Shown piece by piece: positions 54,563-64,000 of a stretch of DNA of 64,000 nucleotides (positions are counted from its first letter, which is position 1; every line of letters begins with the position of its first letter). This DNA comes from Bacteroidales bacterium (lineage in GTDB: Bacteria > Bacteroidota > Bacteroidia > Bacteroidales > UBA7332), in NCBI GenBank assembly GCA_028687995.1, contig JAQTZA010000001.1, positions 248,001-312,000 of the forward strand, given 5' to 3'. The notes beneath the pieces were generated by a model. The model searched no databases, was not told the origin of the DNA, and saw only the letters and a list, made by a program, of their open reading frames with translations. The position numbers and the translations under genes were made by a program.

Positions 54563-55693
54563 TTAGATTATAAAGAATCGTTTGATTTCATCGCACACAA
54601 AAATCTGCTCTTCGAGTGTCAATTCAGTGTGCATTGGCAACGACAATACTGTTTTCGACAAATGCTCTGAAACCGCTAATGAACTGCTCAGTCGGCATTT
54701 TCCCCTAAAAGCATTTTGATAATGAAGAGGCAGCGGATAATAAATCATTGTCGGAACTCCCACTTCGGAAAGATGCTTCACAAGAGCATCGCGACTCTCA
54801 GCCGGAACCTGAAGTGTATATTGATGAAAGACATGCTGCTGACCATCGGACACTTTCGGGCAAACGACTGATTCGCAATCTTGCAGCAGTTCATTGTATC
54901 GTTGAGCAGCCTTTCGTCGCGATTCGACGTAGTGATCTAAGTGCTTCAATTTCACATCCAAAACGGCTGCTTGAATGGTATCGAGGCGGGAATTCACTCC
55001 CACAACTTCGTGGTAATACTTTTTCTCTTGACCGTGATTGGCAATCATTTTCAATCGATTAGCCAATTCGTCATCATTCGTGAGCATCGCTCCTCCATCA
55101 CCAAAACAACCCAGATTCTTTGAAGGAAAAAACGACAAGCAACCGATGTGCCCCATCGTTCCGGTTTTGGCCTTTCGACCATCAGAGGAACAATATTCGC
55201 ACCCAATACTTTGTGCATTGTCTTCGATTACATAAAGGTTGTGTTGATTTGCTACGGCGAGAATAGCCTCCATATCGCAACTTTGTCCAAAAAGATGCAC
55301 CGCAATAATCGCTTTGGTTTTTGGAGAAATGGCAGATTCAATTTTCGAAACATCTATATTAAACGTATGGGCATCGACATCGACAAAAACAGGCTTTAAA
55401 CCGAGCAACAAAGCAGCCTCAGCAGGTGCAATGTAGGTAAATGCAGGCACAATCACCTCATCGCCTGGCTGTAAATCGAGCACCATCAGCGCTATTTGCA
55501 GCGCATCGGTTCCATTTCCACACGGAATCACGTGTTTTACACCGAGGTATTGAGCCAAATTAGTTGCAAATTGTTTGACGGGTGCGCCATTAATATAAGC
55601 AGCACTTCGCACCACATTCGTAATCGCATTATCAATCTCTTCACGAATGAGATTGTATTGCCCCACCAAATCGACCATCTGCATCTGTCTCAT
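54563..55693 (-). CDS. DegT/DnrJ/EryC1/StrS-family PLP aminotransferase
   Basis: A 376-aa sugar aminotransferase-type protein. The Schiff-base lysine is in SFFPSKNLGCFGDGGA near residue 187. The PLP-binding regions GNGTDALQIAL and VIEDNAQSIG, and the C-terminal ESVV...PMHTELTLEEQ part are typical. Family members transfer an amino group from glutamate to keto-sugar nucleotides for envelope glycans. No other surface-sugar genes are adjacent, so the sugar substrate cannot be told. It is preceded by a well-matched promoter. Confidence 0.92.
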   Translation of the reverse strand: MRQMQMVDLVGQYNLIREEIDNAITNVVRSAAYINGAPVKQFATNLAQYLGVKHVIPCGNGTDALQIALMVLDLQPGDEVIVPAFTYIAPAEAALLLGLKPVFVDVDAHTFNIDVSKIESAISPKTKAIIAVHLFGQSCDMEAILAVANQHNLYVIEDNAQSIGCEYCSSDGRKAKTGTMGHIGCLSFFPSKNLGCFGDGGAMLTNDDELANRLKMIANHGQEKKYYHEVVGVNSRLDTIQAAVLDVKLKHLDHYVESRRKAAQRYNELLQDCESVVCPKVSDGQQHVFHQYTLQVPAESRDALVKHLSEVGVPTMIYYPLPLHYQNAFRGKCRLSSSLAVSEHLSKTVLSLPMHTELTLEEQIFVCDEIKRFFII

Positions 55694-55717
55694 ACCATTG
55701 CTTTAAATGTAATAACG

Positions 55718-55749
55718 CAAAGATAGTTTTTTGTAGTATATGTGGCAAA
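55718..55749 (-). promoter_or_regulatory. Promoter (TTTG-20-TATCTTTG) for the DegT-family gene
   Basis: On the - strand TTTG (55749-55746) and TATCTTTG (55725-55718) are separated by 20 bp, a full match to the Bacteroidota -33/-7 consensus. The predicted leader is about 20 nt. Confidence 0.65.
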
Positions 55750-55858
55750 AAAGGGGGTGCTCGTTATGGAAATTTGACGTATGTCGCTATTCCTAATAAT
55801 TTCTGTAAACAAAAACTACTTCGCTTGTCAAATTTCGTTTATTACCTGAAAAATATTT

Positions 55859-55866
55859 ATCTTCGC
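55859..55866 (+). promoter_or_regulatory. Weak promoter -7 element of the PIF1-like gene
   Basis: TATCTTCG differs at one position from TAnnTTTG and lies 19 bp upstream of the ATG. Confidence 0.3.
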
Positions 55867-55885
55867 CAAAAGAACAAAAAACATT

Positions 55886-58369
55886 ATGCAGCAGATCAAA
55901 AACCCACAACTCGAATTAGCCTATAATTTCGTACAATATACGCACCGCAACATTTTCTTGACCGGAAAGGCTGGCACTGGGAAAACAACTTTCCTACATC
56001 AACTCAAGGCGCAGTCGCTCAAGCGAATGGTGGTGGTAGCACCAACGGGAGTAGCGGCCATCAATGCAGGTGGGGTGACGATCCACTCGTTTTTCCAACT
56101 GCCGTTTGGACCAAATGTGCCCAAACAGATTAGCGATGAGTCGCAATACATAGACCCACGCAATCGGTTTTCGACCTCAGACTTCAAAGTCAGTCGGGAG
56201 AAAATCAACATCATGCGCAGCCTCGATCTGCTGATTATCGACGAGATTAGTATGGTGCGCGCCGATCTGCTCGATGCCATCGACGAAGTTTTGAAACGCT
56301 ACCGACGGAACAGCAAACCTTTTGGCGGTGTGCAGTTGCTGATGATTGGCGACATTCAGCAACTTCCTCCTGTCGTCAAAAACGAAGATTGGGATTTGCT
56401 GCGCCCACACTATCCGTCACTTTTTTTCTTCGACAGCATTGCCCTCAAACAGACAAACTATATCTCCATTGAGCTAAAACATATTTATCGCCAAAGCAAC
56501 GAAAACTTCATTTCGATTCTCAATAAAATTCGAGACAATCGGCTAGACCAAGCAGCGTTAGACGAACTCAACAAACGCTACATTCCCGATTTTAAACCCA
56601 AATCGGAAGAGGGATACATCACACTCACCACACACAACAGGCAAGCACAAGAGTTAAATGATTCGAAACTGCGAGAGCTTGATGCTTCTGAAAATAGGTT
56701 TTTAGCCTCTGTGCAAGGCGATTTTCCAGAATTTTCTTTTCCAACGGATAAAGAGTTAGTACTCAAAGTAGGTGCACAGGTGATGTTTATCAAAAACGAC
56801 TCGTCGCGCGACAAACTCTATTACAATGGGAAAATTGGCATCGTTACAGGATTTTCTGATGAAGGTATTCTGGTGAAATGTCCCGATATGGACGAACCTA
56901 TTTCTTTAAATCAAGAGAAATGGGACAATATGAAATATTCGCTCAACGAAACCACCAAGGAGATTACTGAAACACCCATCGGCTCATTCACACAATTCCC
57001 ACTCAAACTGGCTTGGGCTATCACGATACACAAAAGTCAAGGATTGACCTTCGAAAAGGCGATTATCTATGCAGGTGCCGCATTTGCGCACGGTCAGGTT
57101 TACGTCGCACTAAGCCGCTGCAAAACGCTCGAAGGATTGGTGCTCGGCACCCCAATACGACTGCAAGGCATTATCAGCGACAGCGAAGTGAAGGATTTCA
57201 GCCGAAAAATGGAGGAAAACGAACCCGACAAAACGCAACTCGACGATTCGAGAAATGCTTACCAACTAGAACTTTTAAATGAGCTATTTGACTATCAATC
57301 AGTTGTGCGCAATCTTTACACCTTTCAAAAGCATGCGAAAGAAAATGTCAACATTCTGCCCGAAGGTTTGGTAAAACAGGTTGCAGAAATAATCGAAAAT
57401 ATCAAGAAAACCTATATCGAAGTCGCAGATAAATTTGCTGCTCAACTGAAGCGATTGTCCAATGAATCCTCTGATATTGAGAATAATCAGACATTGCAAG
57501 AGCGACTCATAAAAGCGGTTGGCTATTACGCTGAACAAACGGAACAGCTAATTACCGATTTGAGTGCAAAATGCACGATTGATATCGACAACAAAGCTGT
57601 ACAAAAATCGCTGAATGAACCATTGGAACGTATTTTCACTGAATTGAAAATCAAACAAGTTTGTCTAGCTGCTTGCGAAAATGGATTTATTTTCAAAGAT
57701 TATCTATCCATTCGAGCAAAAGCACAGATTGAAGAACCTCAGCATAAAAAAATAACCGCAGGAAATAAGAAAAAAGAAGGAAGTGGGTTAAGCGCTATTC
57801 TCAAAGATTGGAGAAACGATAAAGCAGAAGAGCTTGGTCTCGATACATATTTGATTCTATCACAAAAATCGATTACAGAAATCTCAAAAAAGATGCCTAT
57901 TTCGATGCAAGAATTGAAAGCTATTCACGGAATTGGAGCTCAAAAACAGAAACAATTTGGTAAAGAAATTCTGGATATTATCATCAAATATCGTCAGGAT
58001 CACAAAATCGAAACCGTGGTAACGGCAGATATGTTCAAAATCGAAGAAAAAGTAAAAGAGCCGAAAATTGACAGCAAAAAGGTGAGTTATGATCTTTTCA
58101 AAACGGGAAAAACCATTGAGGAAATAGCTTTGGAACGAAATTTCTCCATCACAACCATCGAAGGTCATTTAGCTCATTTCATCACCATCGGCGAGCTCGA
58201 TTTATATAAAATCATGGAGCGAAGCAAAGCACAAAAAGTAATTGACTATTTCGAATCAGCGCCATCTCCCGAATTTATCCTTGCAAAAAACACACTGGGC
58301 GACGACTACTCATACGGTGAAATTCGTTTTGTATTGGCTCACCTAAAATCAAAAGCAGACAACGAATAA
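55886..58369 (+). CDS. PIF1-like helicase with C-terminal HRDC and HTH domains
   Basis: An 827-aa protein. The superfamily 1B helicase core occupies about 1-440: Walker A GKAGTGKTTFL near 27, DLLIIDEISMVRADLLD near 118, GGVQLLMIGDIQQLPP, and AWAITIHKSQGLTFEKAIIYAG followed by VYVALSRCKTLEG (the UvrD_C-like motifs V and VI). Residues about 635-700 form an HRDC domain (AEELGLDTYLILSQKS, LKAIHGIGAQKQKQFG). Residues about 730-825 resemble the HTH domain found at the C-terminus of some RecQ proteins (LFKTGKTIEEIALERNFSITTIEGHL). It probably unwinds structured DNA such as G-quadruplexes or stalled forks. It is monocistronic with its own terminator. Confidence 0.9.
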   Translation: MQQIKNPQLELAYNFVQYTHRNIFLTGKAGTGKTTFLHQLKAQSLKRMVVVAPTGVAAINAGGVTIHSFFQLPFGPNVPKQISDESQYIDPRNRFSTSDFKVSREKINIMRSLDLLIIDEISMVRADLLDAIDEVLKRYRRNSKPFGGVQLLMIGDIQQLPPVVKNEDWDLLRPHYPSLFFFDSIALKQTNYISIELKHIYRQSNENFISILNKIRDNRLDQAALDELNKRYIPDFKPKSEEGYITLTTHNRQAQELNDSKLRELDASENRFLASVQGDFPEFSFPTDKELVLKVGAQVMFIKNDSSRDKLYYNGKIGIVTGFSDEGILVKCPDMDEPISLNQEKWDNMKYSLNETTKEITETPIGSFTQFPLKLAWAITIHKSQGLTFEKAIIYAGAAFAHGQVYVALSRCKTLEGLVLGTPIRLQGIISDSEVKDFSRKMEENEPDKTQLDDSRNAYQLELLNELFDYQSVVRNLYTFQKHAKENVNILPEGLVKQVAEIIENIKKTYIEVADKFAAQLKRLSNESSDIENNQTLQERLIKAVGYYAEQTEQLITDLSAKCTIDIDNKAVQKSLNEPLERIFTELKIKQVCLAACENGFIFKDYLSIRAKAQIEEPQHKKITAGNKKKEGSGLSAILKDWRNDKAEELGLDTYLILSQKSITEISKKMPISMQELKAIHGIGAQKQKQFGKEILDIIIKYRQDHKIETVVTADMFKIEEKVKEPKIDSKKVSYDLFKTGKTIEEIALERNFSITTIEGHLAHFITIGELDLYKIMERSKAQKVIDYFESAPSPEFILAKNTLGDDYSYGEIRFVLAHLKSKADNE

Positions 58370-58399
58370 GTTCTATATTCGTTATATCAATAAACCTTG

Positions 58400-58449
58400 C
58401 ATTCAATCAATCAAGAAATTTTGAATGTGAGATTTTCTTTTTTTTTCCT
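58400..58449 (+). terminator. Terminator of the PIF1-like gene
   Basis: A 7-bp stem CATTCAA/TTGAATG with a 14-nt loop, 30 nt after the stop, followed by gagattttctttttttttcc. The remaining 58450-58800 gap is AT-rich and contains a promoter element but no gene. Confidence 0.55.
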
Positions 58450-58668
58450 CTGAAACCTTCCATACTTGAATTGACTTTCGACCTAGAAACCGTGAAGAAA
58501 TAGCTGAATTGTTACTTTTTCAACTCACCATTCTGAGATGAACAAATAAATCAGCTTCAAAATATCATAATTTTTAACATTAATAAATTAATTATTCAAA
58601 AAATACATAATACTTCATCAAAAATCAAATTAATAGCTCATTCACGCTTTATTGTAACTAAAATCGAA

Positions 58669-58676
58669 TATATTTG
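58669..58676 (+). promoter_or_regulatory. Promoter -7 element of the second SusCD operon
   Basis: TATATTTG matches TAnnTTTG. It would give a leader of about 125 nt before the susC-like ATG. No -33 TTTG was seen at standard spacing. Confidence 0.4.
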
Positions 58677-58807
58677 CAGTAAAATAAAGCATTTTGCATC
58701 ATTTTTCGGCAAAATAGCCCTATATTTTCGTATTATAGTAAAAATTTTTATCGGTTTTTTAGTCAATTTGTCCGTAATAAATTTATAATTGAAAAGTATT
58801 TCATTCA

Positions 58808-61800
58808 ATGAAAAAAATAAAGAAGAGTAAATTTAGTCAATTAGCTTTTTTCGGTTTACTGGTCGTCTGTTTCGGTGTTTCAATTAATACTCAAGCAACC
58901 TCTTTAAATAAAACTGAAACATCACAAAATGGTGCAGAGAAAGTAAAAATCAAAGGTCGAGTATTAGATTCTGTCACAAAAGAGGGACTGATAGGCGTAA
59001 GTGTGAGAGTGGATGGCAAAGCCGTAATCGGCACATTAACCGATCCTGAAGGAATGTTTGAGCTCATTGTTCCAGAAAAATCGACCATATTAATTACCTA
59101 CATTGGATTCAAAAAGAAGGCAATAACGGCGTCTGCCCAAAACTCGAAATCTATATTGACCATTCTTTTAGAAGAAGATTCTCAAAATCTCGACGAGGTG
59201 GTTGTTACAGGTTATCAAAAGATTGACCGTAAAATGTTTACCGGTGCTGCCTCACGTGTAAAAGCAGAAGATGCAAAAATTGACGGTGTAACGGATGTAA
59301 GTCGTATGATTCAAGGAAAAGCTGCTGGTGTACAAGTAACAAACGTATCAGGAACTTTTGGTGCTGCGCCCAAGATTAGAGTTCGTGGAGCATCCTCCAT
59401 TTATGGAAATCAAACGCCACTCTGGGTGGTTGATGGTGTAGTATTGGAAGATGTTGTGGAAATTTCTGCTGACGATCTGTCGTCAGGAAATGCCGCTACC
59501 TTAATAAGTTCGGCAGTTGCAGGATTGAATGCAGATGATATTGAAAATTTCCAAATTCTGAAAGATGCCTCTGCAACAGCTCTTTACGGAGCACGTGCAA
59601 TGAACGGTGTCGTCGTTATCACTACTAAAAAAGGAAAAGCAGGAAGTGCAAAAGTAAACTACACAGGTGAATTTACGGCCCGACTAAAACCTTCATACGA
59701 AACCTACAACATTATGAATTCGCAAGATCAAATGTCGGTAGATTTGGAACTTCAACAAAAGGGATACCTCAGTCATGCTGAAATTTCAAGAGCAAAAAAT
59801 GGAGGAGTATTTTTCAAAATGTATGATCTAATAAATACATACGATAAAAAAAGTGGAACGTATGGTTTAGCGAATACACCCGAAGCAAGAGCCGCGTATC
59901 TGCAACAAGCAGAACTTAGAAATACAGACTGGTTTAACGTTTTGTTCAGAAATACAATCCAGCAAAACCACTCAGTGGGTATATCTTCAGGAACCGAAAA
60001 GGCAAAAAGCTATTCATCATTAAGCTTCTACAACGATCCAGGATGGACTAAAACTGACTATGTGAGTCGATTTACAATCAATACGAATCACTCATTTGAT
60101 TTAACAAAAAAAGTAACTCTCGGAATATCCGCCAATGCGTCTGTTCGAAACCAACGTGCACCAGGAACTCTCGACCGATCGGCCAATGTGGTGGAAGGTT
60201 CTTATAATCGAGATTTTGATATTAATCCATTCAGCTATGCGCTCAACAGCAGTCGAACGCTAAGTCCGAATACAATTTACAGAATGAATTATGCCGACTT
60301 CAATATCTTGCAAGAGATGGACAATAACCATATCGATCTTGATATGATGGATGCGAAATTTCAAGGAGATATTTCTTACAAACTTACGAAAGAACTTGAG
60401 TTAACGGCTTTAGGCGCATTCCGTTATGTAAAAAGCACACAAGAACACCGCATTATGGATAATTCCAACATGTCGATGGCTTATCGTGCTGCACAAGATG
60501 CTACAATTAGAGGAAACAACAATTTCCTTTACCGCGACCCTGATAATGTGGATGCATTGCCTGAAGTGGTAATGCCCGAAGGTGGATTTTATAACACTGA
60601 AGACAATCGTCTATTGAACTACTACTTTAGATCAACAGCTAATTACAACAAAATTTTCGGAGAAAAACATGCCGTAAACGGAATGATTGGTCAAGAGGTG
60701 AAATATACAGATAGAAGTAATCGCTTCGCAAAAGGCGTTGGTTATCAATACGATAACGGAGGTATTCCCTACGTTGATTATCGAATGCTTAGGCAAATGG
60801 TAGAAGGTGGCGACAACTATTATGGTATGTCTGAAATGTTCGACCGTTATGTTGCTTTTTTTGGAACAGCGAGTTACTCTTACAATGGAACATATGTAGT
60901 GAATGCAACAGCACGCTACGACGGGTCTAACCGCTTAGGTCGTTCCAAATCGGCTAGATGGCTACCAACTTGGAATTTATCTGGATCTTGGAACATTGCT
61001 AACGAATCATTTCTACGAGACAATGAGGTGATTTCAACTTTATCACTTCGTGGAACGTATGGCTTAGTGGCTTCTATGGGTCCTGCAACCAATGCTCTTA
61101 CCATTTTTAGGAACGAAATGACATATAGGCCTTTTACATCCGAAAAAGAGAATAAAATCTACATCGAATCGCTCGAAAACAGCGAACTAACATGGGAGAA
61201 ACAACACGAGCTGAATGTTGGTCTTGATTTTGGCTTATTCCGCAACCGCATCAGTTTGAGTCTAGATGCATACCAACGTCGTGGATTTGACCTTATTGGA
61301 CTTGTACGCACTTCAGGAATCGGTGGTGAACTTACCAAATTTGCTAATTACGCAAACATGTCTTCGGAGGGGGTTGAGTTTTCTTTGAACAACAAAATTA
61401 TAGCATCACGAAATTTCAACTGGTCAACAAACATCACTTTTTCCTATAATACAAATAAAATTACCAATTTGAAATCACAACCACGCATCATTGATATGGT
61501 TTCGGCTGAAGGTGCTGCGAGAGAGGGTTATCCCGTAAGAGGACTCTTCTCTGTTCAATTCGACGGACTTAATTCAGAAGGACTTCCTACTTTTATCAAT
61601 GAGTACGGAGAGAAAACAATTGGCAATATATGGTTTCAAGAACGAGATAGCATCAATCATTTAAAATATGAAGGCTCTATCGATCCTAAATACACTGGTG
61701 GTCTGGAGAGCTCTGTTTCATATAAGAATCTCAAACTCGACCTCTATTTTACTTATCAATTTGGCAATGTAATTCGATTGAACCCCGTTTTCAGATCGTC

Positions 61801-62197
61801 TTATTCAGATTTGGACGCTATGCCAAATGAGTTTAAAAATAGATGGATGCTTCCAGGAGATGAAAACTTCACAAACATTCCTGTTATTCCTTCGTCGCGT
61901 CAAAACAGTGACTACACCGACCTTGGGATTGCATACAATGCCTACAATTATTCAGATGTTCGAATTGCAAAAGGAGATTACATCCGATTAAAAGACATAT
62001 CACTTTCGTATGATTTGAAGTCTTTATCCAAATATCTGAAAATCAACAGCATTCAATTGAAATTAGTTGCTTCTAATGTATGGCTAATGTACGCTGACAA
62101 AAAATTAGGAGGTCAAGACCCAGAGTTTTTCCGTTCGGGTGGAGTAGCAATGCCAATGCCACGTCAATTCACCTTTTCGCTAAGAGTAGGAATGTAA
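58808..62197 (+). CDS. SusC/RagA-family TonB-dependent outer-membrane transporter
   Basis: A 1129-aa protein with a signal peptide (long basic start MKKIKKSK, cleavage near INTQA). A carboxypeptidase-like regulatory domain (KGRVLDSVTKEGLIGVSVRVDG) is followed by the TonB-box region (EVVVTGYQ), the plug (KIRVRGASSIYGNQTPLWVVDG, DASATALYGARAMNGVVVITTKKG) and the barrel, ending in aromatic-rich strands (RQFTFSLRVGM). The plug has an extra insertion (about 220-235, VLEDVVEISADDLSSGNA) compared with the glucan SusC, which suggests a different substrate class. It is first in an operon with a SusD-like gene 26 bp downstream. Confidence 0.95.
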   Translation: MKKIKKSKFSQLAFFGLLVVCFGVSINTQATSLNKTETSQNGAEKVKIKGRVLDSVTKEGLIGVSVRVDGKAVIGTLTDPEGMFELIVPEKSTILITYIGFKKKAITASAQNSKSILTILLEEDSQNLDEVVVTGYQKIDRKMFTGAASRVKAEDAKIDGVTDVSRMIQGKAAGVQVTNVSGTFGAAPKIRVRGASSIYGNQTPLWVVDGVVLEDVVEISADDLSSGNAATLISSAVAGLNADDIENFQILKDASATALYGARAMNGVVVITTKKGKAGSAKVNYTGEFTARLKPSYETYNIMNSQDQMSVDLELQQKGYLSHAEISRAKNGGVFFKMYDLINTYDKKSGTYGLANTPEARAAYLQQAELRNTDWFNVLFRNTIQQNHSVGISSGTEKAKSYSSLSFYNDPGWTKTDYVSRFTINTNHSFDLTKKVTLGISANASVRNQRAPGTLDRSANVVEGSYNRDFDINPFSYALNSSRTLSPNTIYRMNYADFNILQEMDNNHIDLDMMDAKFQGDISYKLTKELELTALGAFRYVKSTQEHRIMDNSNMSMAYRAAQDATIRGNNNFLYRDPDNVDALPEVVMPEGGFYNTEDNRLLNYYFRSTANYNKIFGEKHAVNGMIGQEVKYTDRSNRFAKGVGYQYDNGGIPYVDYRMLRQMVEGGDNYYGMSEMFDRYVAFFGTASYSYNGTYVVNATARYDGSNRLGRSKSARWLPTWNLSGSWNIANESFLRDNEVISTLSLRGTYGLVASMGPATNALTIFRNEMTYRPFTSEKENKIYIESLENSELTWEKQHELNVGLDFGLFRNRISLSLDAYQRRGFDLIGLVRTSGIGGELTKFANYANMSSEGVEFSLNNKIIASRNFNWSTNITFSYNTNKITNLKSQPRIIDMVSAEGAAREGYPVRGLFSVQFDGLNSEGLPTFINEYGEKTIGNIWFQERDSINHLKYEGSIDPKYTGGLESSVSYKNLKLDLYFTYQFGNVIRLNPVFRSSYSDLDAMPNEFKNRWMLPGDENFTNIPVIPSSRQNSDYTDLGIAYNAYNYSDVRIAKGDYIRLKDISLSYDLKSLSKYLKINSIQLKLVASNVWLMYADKKLGGQDPEFFRSGGVAMPMPRQFTFSLRVGM

Positions 62198-62223
62198 TTA
62201 TTTAGAAGATTATGATTCAAACA

Positions 62224-63771
62224 ATGAAAAAAATATTCGTCATATCGATTTTCGCTTCGATCTTTATTTTATCGTCCTGCAACGATTTTTTGGACAAAAC
62301 ACCAGACAATAGAGCTTCTTTAAACAGCCCCAAAGCGGTCAGAGAACTCTTGGTGTCGGCATATCCAGATCAAACTTATCAGGTTTTTACTGAGACAATG
62401 ACTGACAATGTATCTGATAGAGGCGCTCAGGCAAATGAATTATCAAATAGTTCGCCATCAAAGATTTTCGCTGAGCAAGCCTATTATTGGAAAGATATGA
62501 AAGGCGACGATCAAGATTCTCCAACAGCTTACTGGACTGGATGTTATAACGCTATTGCCGCTTGCAACCATGCCCTCGAAGCTATTAAGAAAAATGGTGA
62601 TGGACCAGAATATGCAGCAGCAAAAGGCGAAGCACTCATTTGTCGTGCTTATGCTCATTTTATGCTGGTGAATATATTCGCCGAACATTACGATCCAACA
62701 ACGGCTGCCACAGCTCTAGGAATTCCTTATGTAACCGAACCCGAAAAGGTCGTATTTCAAACTTATCAAAGAAATACAATTAAAGAAGTTTACGACCATA
62801 TTTTATCTGATTTTACCACTGGATTTCCTTTAATTGACGATGCAAATTATACCATCAGATCTTATCATTTCACCAAAAAGGCTTCTGCTGCTTTTGCATC
62901 ACGTCTTTACCTATACCTCAATCAACCAGATTCAGTTATCAAATATTCAGATATCGTTTTGGGTGGAAATCCAATCAGTGTGATTCGTGATTGGAATGGT
63001 ATCTACAAGAACTTTTCGTCTAGTGATGCCATTTCTACTCAATACGACAAAGGAGACGATCCAAGCAATATACTTTTAATTGGATGCACTTCGTGGTTGA
63101 GTCGGGCCATCTACAATCGATTTGGATTGACTTTCGACTTGATGAATAGTTTAGGAAGAAAAGTAAATGTAACAGGTGGAAAAAATGCTTTCTCATTCTA
63201 TGGTTCAAGCACCTCCAATTTTGTGTTTATTCCAAAATACATGGAGTATTTCAAACGCGAAAGTATCAATGCTAATTATGGGATTGGTTATGTAATGATT
63301 CCTTCATTCACCACTGATGAAGTTTTGCTAAATAGAGCTGAAGCATTTGTGATGAAAAATGATTTAACCAATACTCTGAACGATATCAACATCTATTATT
63401 CAAAAAGAATTAGTGGATATAACACTAATGCTCATAGCGTTACCGATGCTAGAATCCTTGCTTACGCAAACAACGATGCGACTGCTCCTGCCCCATTTTA
63501 CTCAATCAGCGGCACACAAATGCCTTATGTCAAGGTATTGTTAGACATTAGAAGAGCTGAATTTATTCACGAAGGACTTCGTTGGTTCGACATCAAACGG
63601 ATGCACTTAGCCGTAAAACATGATTTATCAACTGGTGAACCAACACCAATCGTACTTACGCCAAACGATCTACGTAGAGCGGTTCAGATTCCTAGCGATG
63701 CCTTGACTTTCGGCATTAAGCCAAATGGACGCGACATTACACCTGCACCATCCATCATTTTACCTAATTAA
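62224..63771 (+). CDS. SusD/RagB-family lipoprotein
   Basis: A 515-aa lipoprotein. ATG at 62224 is preferred over 62212 because it gives MKKIFVISIFASIFILSSC with Cys as the lipidation site. NDFLDKTPDNRASL opens the mature protein, as in SusD. YAAAKGEALICRAYAHFMLVNIFAEHY and the C-terminal LDIRRAEFIHEGLRWFDIKRM are family signatures. It pairs with the preceding TonB-dependent transporter. The substrate is unknown. It is 26 bp before the next gene, a lipoprotein cut by the window end. Confidence 0.94.
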   Translation: MKKIFVISIFASIFILSSCNDFLDKTPDNRASLNSPKAVRELLVSAYPDQTYQVFTETMTDNVSDRGAQANELSNSSPSKIFAEQAYYWKDMKGDDQDSPTAYWTGCYNAIAACNHALEAIKKNGDGPEYAAAKGEALICRAYAHFMLVNIFAEHYDPTTAATALGIPYVTEPEKVVFQTYQRNTIKEVYDHILSDFTTGFPLIDDANYTIRSYHFTKKASAAFASRLYLYLNQPDSVIKYSDIVLGGNPISVIRDWNGIYKNFSSSDAISTQYDKGDDPSNILLIGCTSWLSRAIYNRFGLTFDLMNSLGRKVNVTGGKNAFSFYGSSTSNFVFIPKYMEYFKRESINANYGIGYVMIPSFTTDEVLLNRAEAFVMKNDLTNTLNDINIYYSKRISGYNTNAHSVTDARILAYANNDATAPAPFYSISGTQMPYVKVLLDIRRAEFIHEGLRWFDIKRMHLAVKHDLSTGEPTPIVLTPNDLRRAVQIPSDALTFGIKPNGRDITPAPSIILPN

Positions 63772-63797
63772 GAGTCAACTTAAACATATATTGACAG

Positions 63798-64000
63798 ATG
63801 AAAAAAATTGCAACAAAATTACTCTTCTCCCTTTTGCTTTTATCAAGCATATCGTGTACCAAAGAGAAATTGTCTGATTCCATTATTGACACCAATAAAC
63901 CATTTCTGAATGAAACAGATCAATGGATAAGAACTAATTACACGAATCCATACAATATTGAAGTCATCTACAAATGGAATGACGGTGAAACTACTATTGG
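63798..64000 (+). CDS. Probable SusCD-associated zinc-metallohydrolase lipoprotein, 3' truncated
   Basis: The first 67 residues are visible. A lipoprotein signal (MKKIATKLLFSLLLLSSI then SC) is followed by SDSIIDTN, TDQWIRTNYTNPYNIEVIYKW. The W-I-x-x-N-(Y/F)-x-x-P-Y-N-I-E-V segment matches the N-terminus of the family known as substrate import-associated zinc metallohydrolase lipoprotein, found third in SusCD operons. The HExxH motif expected later lies beyond the window. Position and N-terminal pattern support the call; the catalytic part cannot be checked here. Confidence 0.7.
   Translation, partial: MKKIATKLLFSLLLLSSISCTKEKLSDSIIDTNKPFLNETDQWIRTNYTNPYNIEVIYKWNDGETTI

Overview
The window is a stretch of a Bacteroidota chromosome, most likely from an anaerobic, polysaccharide-degrading member of the Bacteroidales. 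The evidence is two SusC/SusD pairs, several type IX secretion (T9SS) C-terminal sorting domains, AT-rich DNA without Shine-Dalgarno leaders, repeated TAnnTTTG promoter -7 elements, and serine-type sulfatases that depend on anaerobic maturation. No species can be named from sequence alone.

Region 1 (1-10.7 kb, + strand) is a tight operon. It holds three tandem GLUG-repeat secreted proteins (the first cut by the window edge), a GH37/GH63-like (alpha/alpha)6 glycosidase and two Ser-type sulfatases. The second GLUG protein carries a complete GH99/WbsX-like domain inserted inside one of its modules. Together these suggest attack on a sulfated glycan. The region ends at a strong terminator, an IS3-type orfA remnant and tRNA-Arg(TCT).

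Region 2 (11.5-23.5 kb) is mostly core. It has a nitroreductase, a complete F1Fo ATP synthase operon on the - strand (atpZ-atpI-like-atpB-E-F-H-A-G-D-C), a cytidylate-kinase-like gene, a cold-shock-domain protein, a DEAD-box-type helicase and a small lipoprotein. GC-containing stem-loops sit at three ATP synthase junctions where subunit stoichiometry drops.

Region 3 (23.6-49.3 kb, - strand) is a beta-1,3-glucan (laminarin-type) utilization locus. Its genes are a membrane-bound one-component regulator, SusC, SusD, a PKD-type surface lipoprotein, a GH16 lipoprotein, a non-catalytic duplicated binding protein, a 1582-aa multimodular GH81, a second GH16, two GPH-family symporters, a clan GH-A hydrolase and a large cytoplasmic protein with GH149/GH94-type phosphorylase features. 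The inferred route is extracellular endo-cleavage, SusCD import, periplasmic trimming, symport and cytoplasmic phosphorolysis to glucose-1-phosphate.

Region 4 (49.5-58.4 kb) has guaA, yraN, a four-helix-bundle gene flanked by inverted 8-bp-period repeats, a YjbR/MmcQ gene, a TPR protein, a DegT-family aminotransferase and a PIF1-like helicase fused to HRDC and HTH modules. Region 5 (58.8 kb to the end) is a second SusC/SusD pair followed by the start of a probable SusCD-associated zinc-metallohydrolase lipoprotein.
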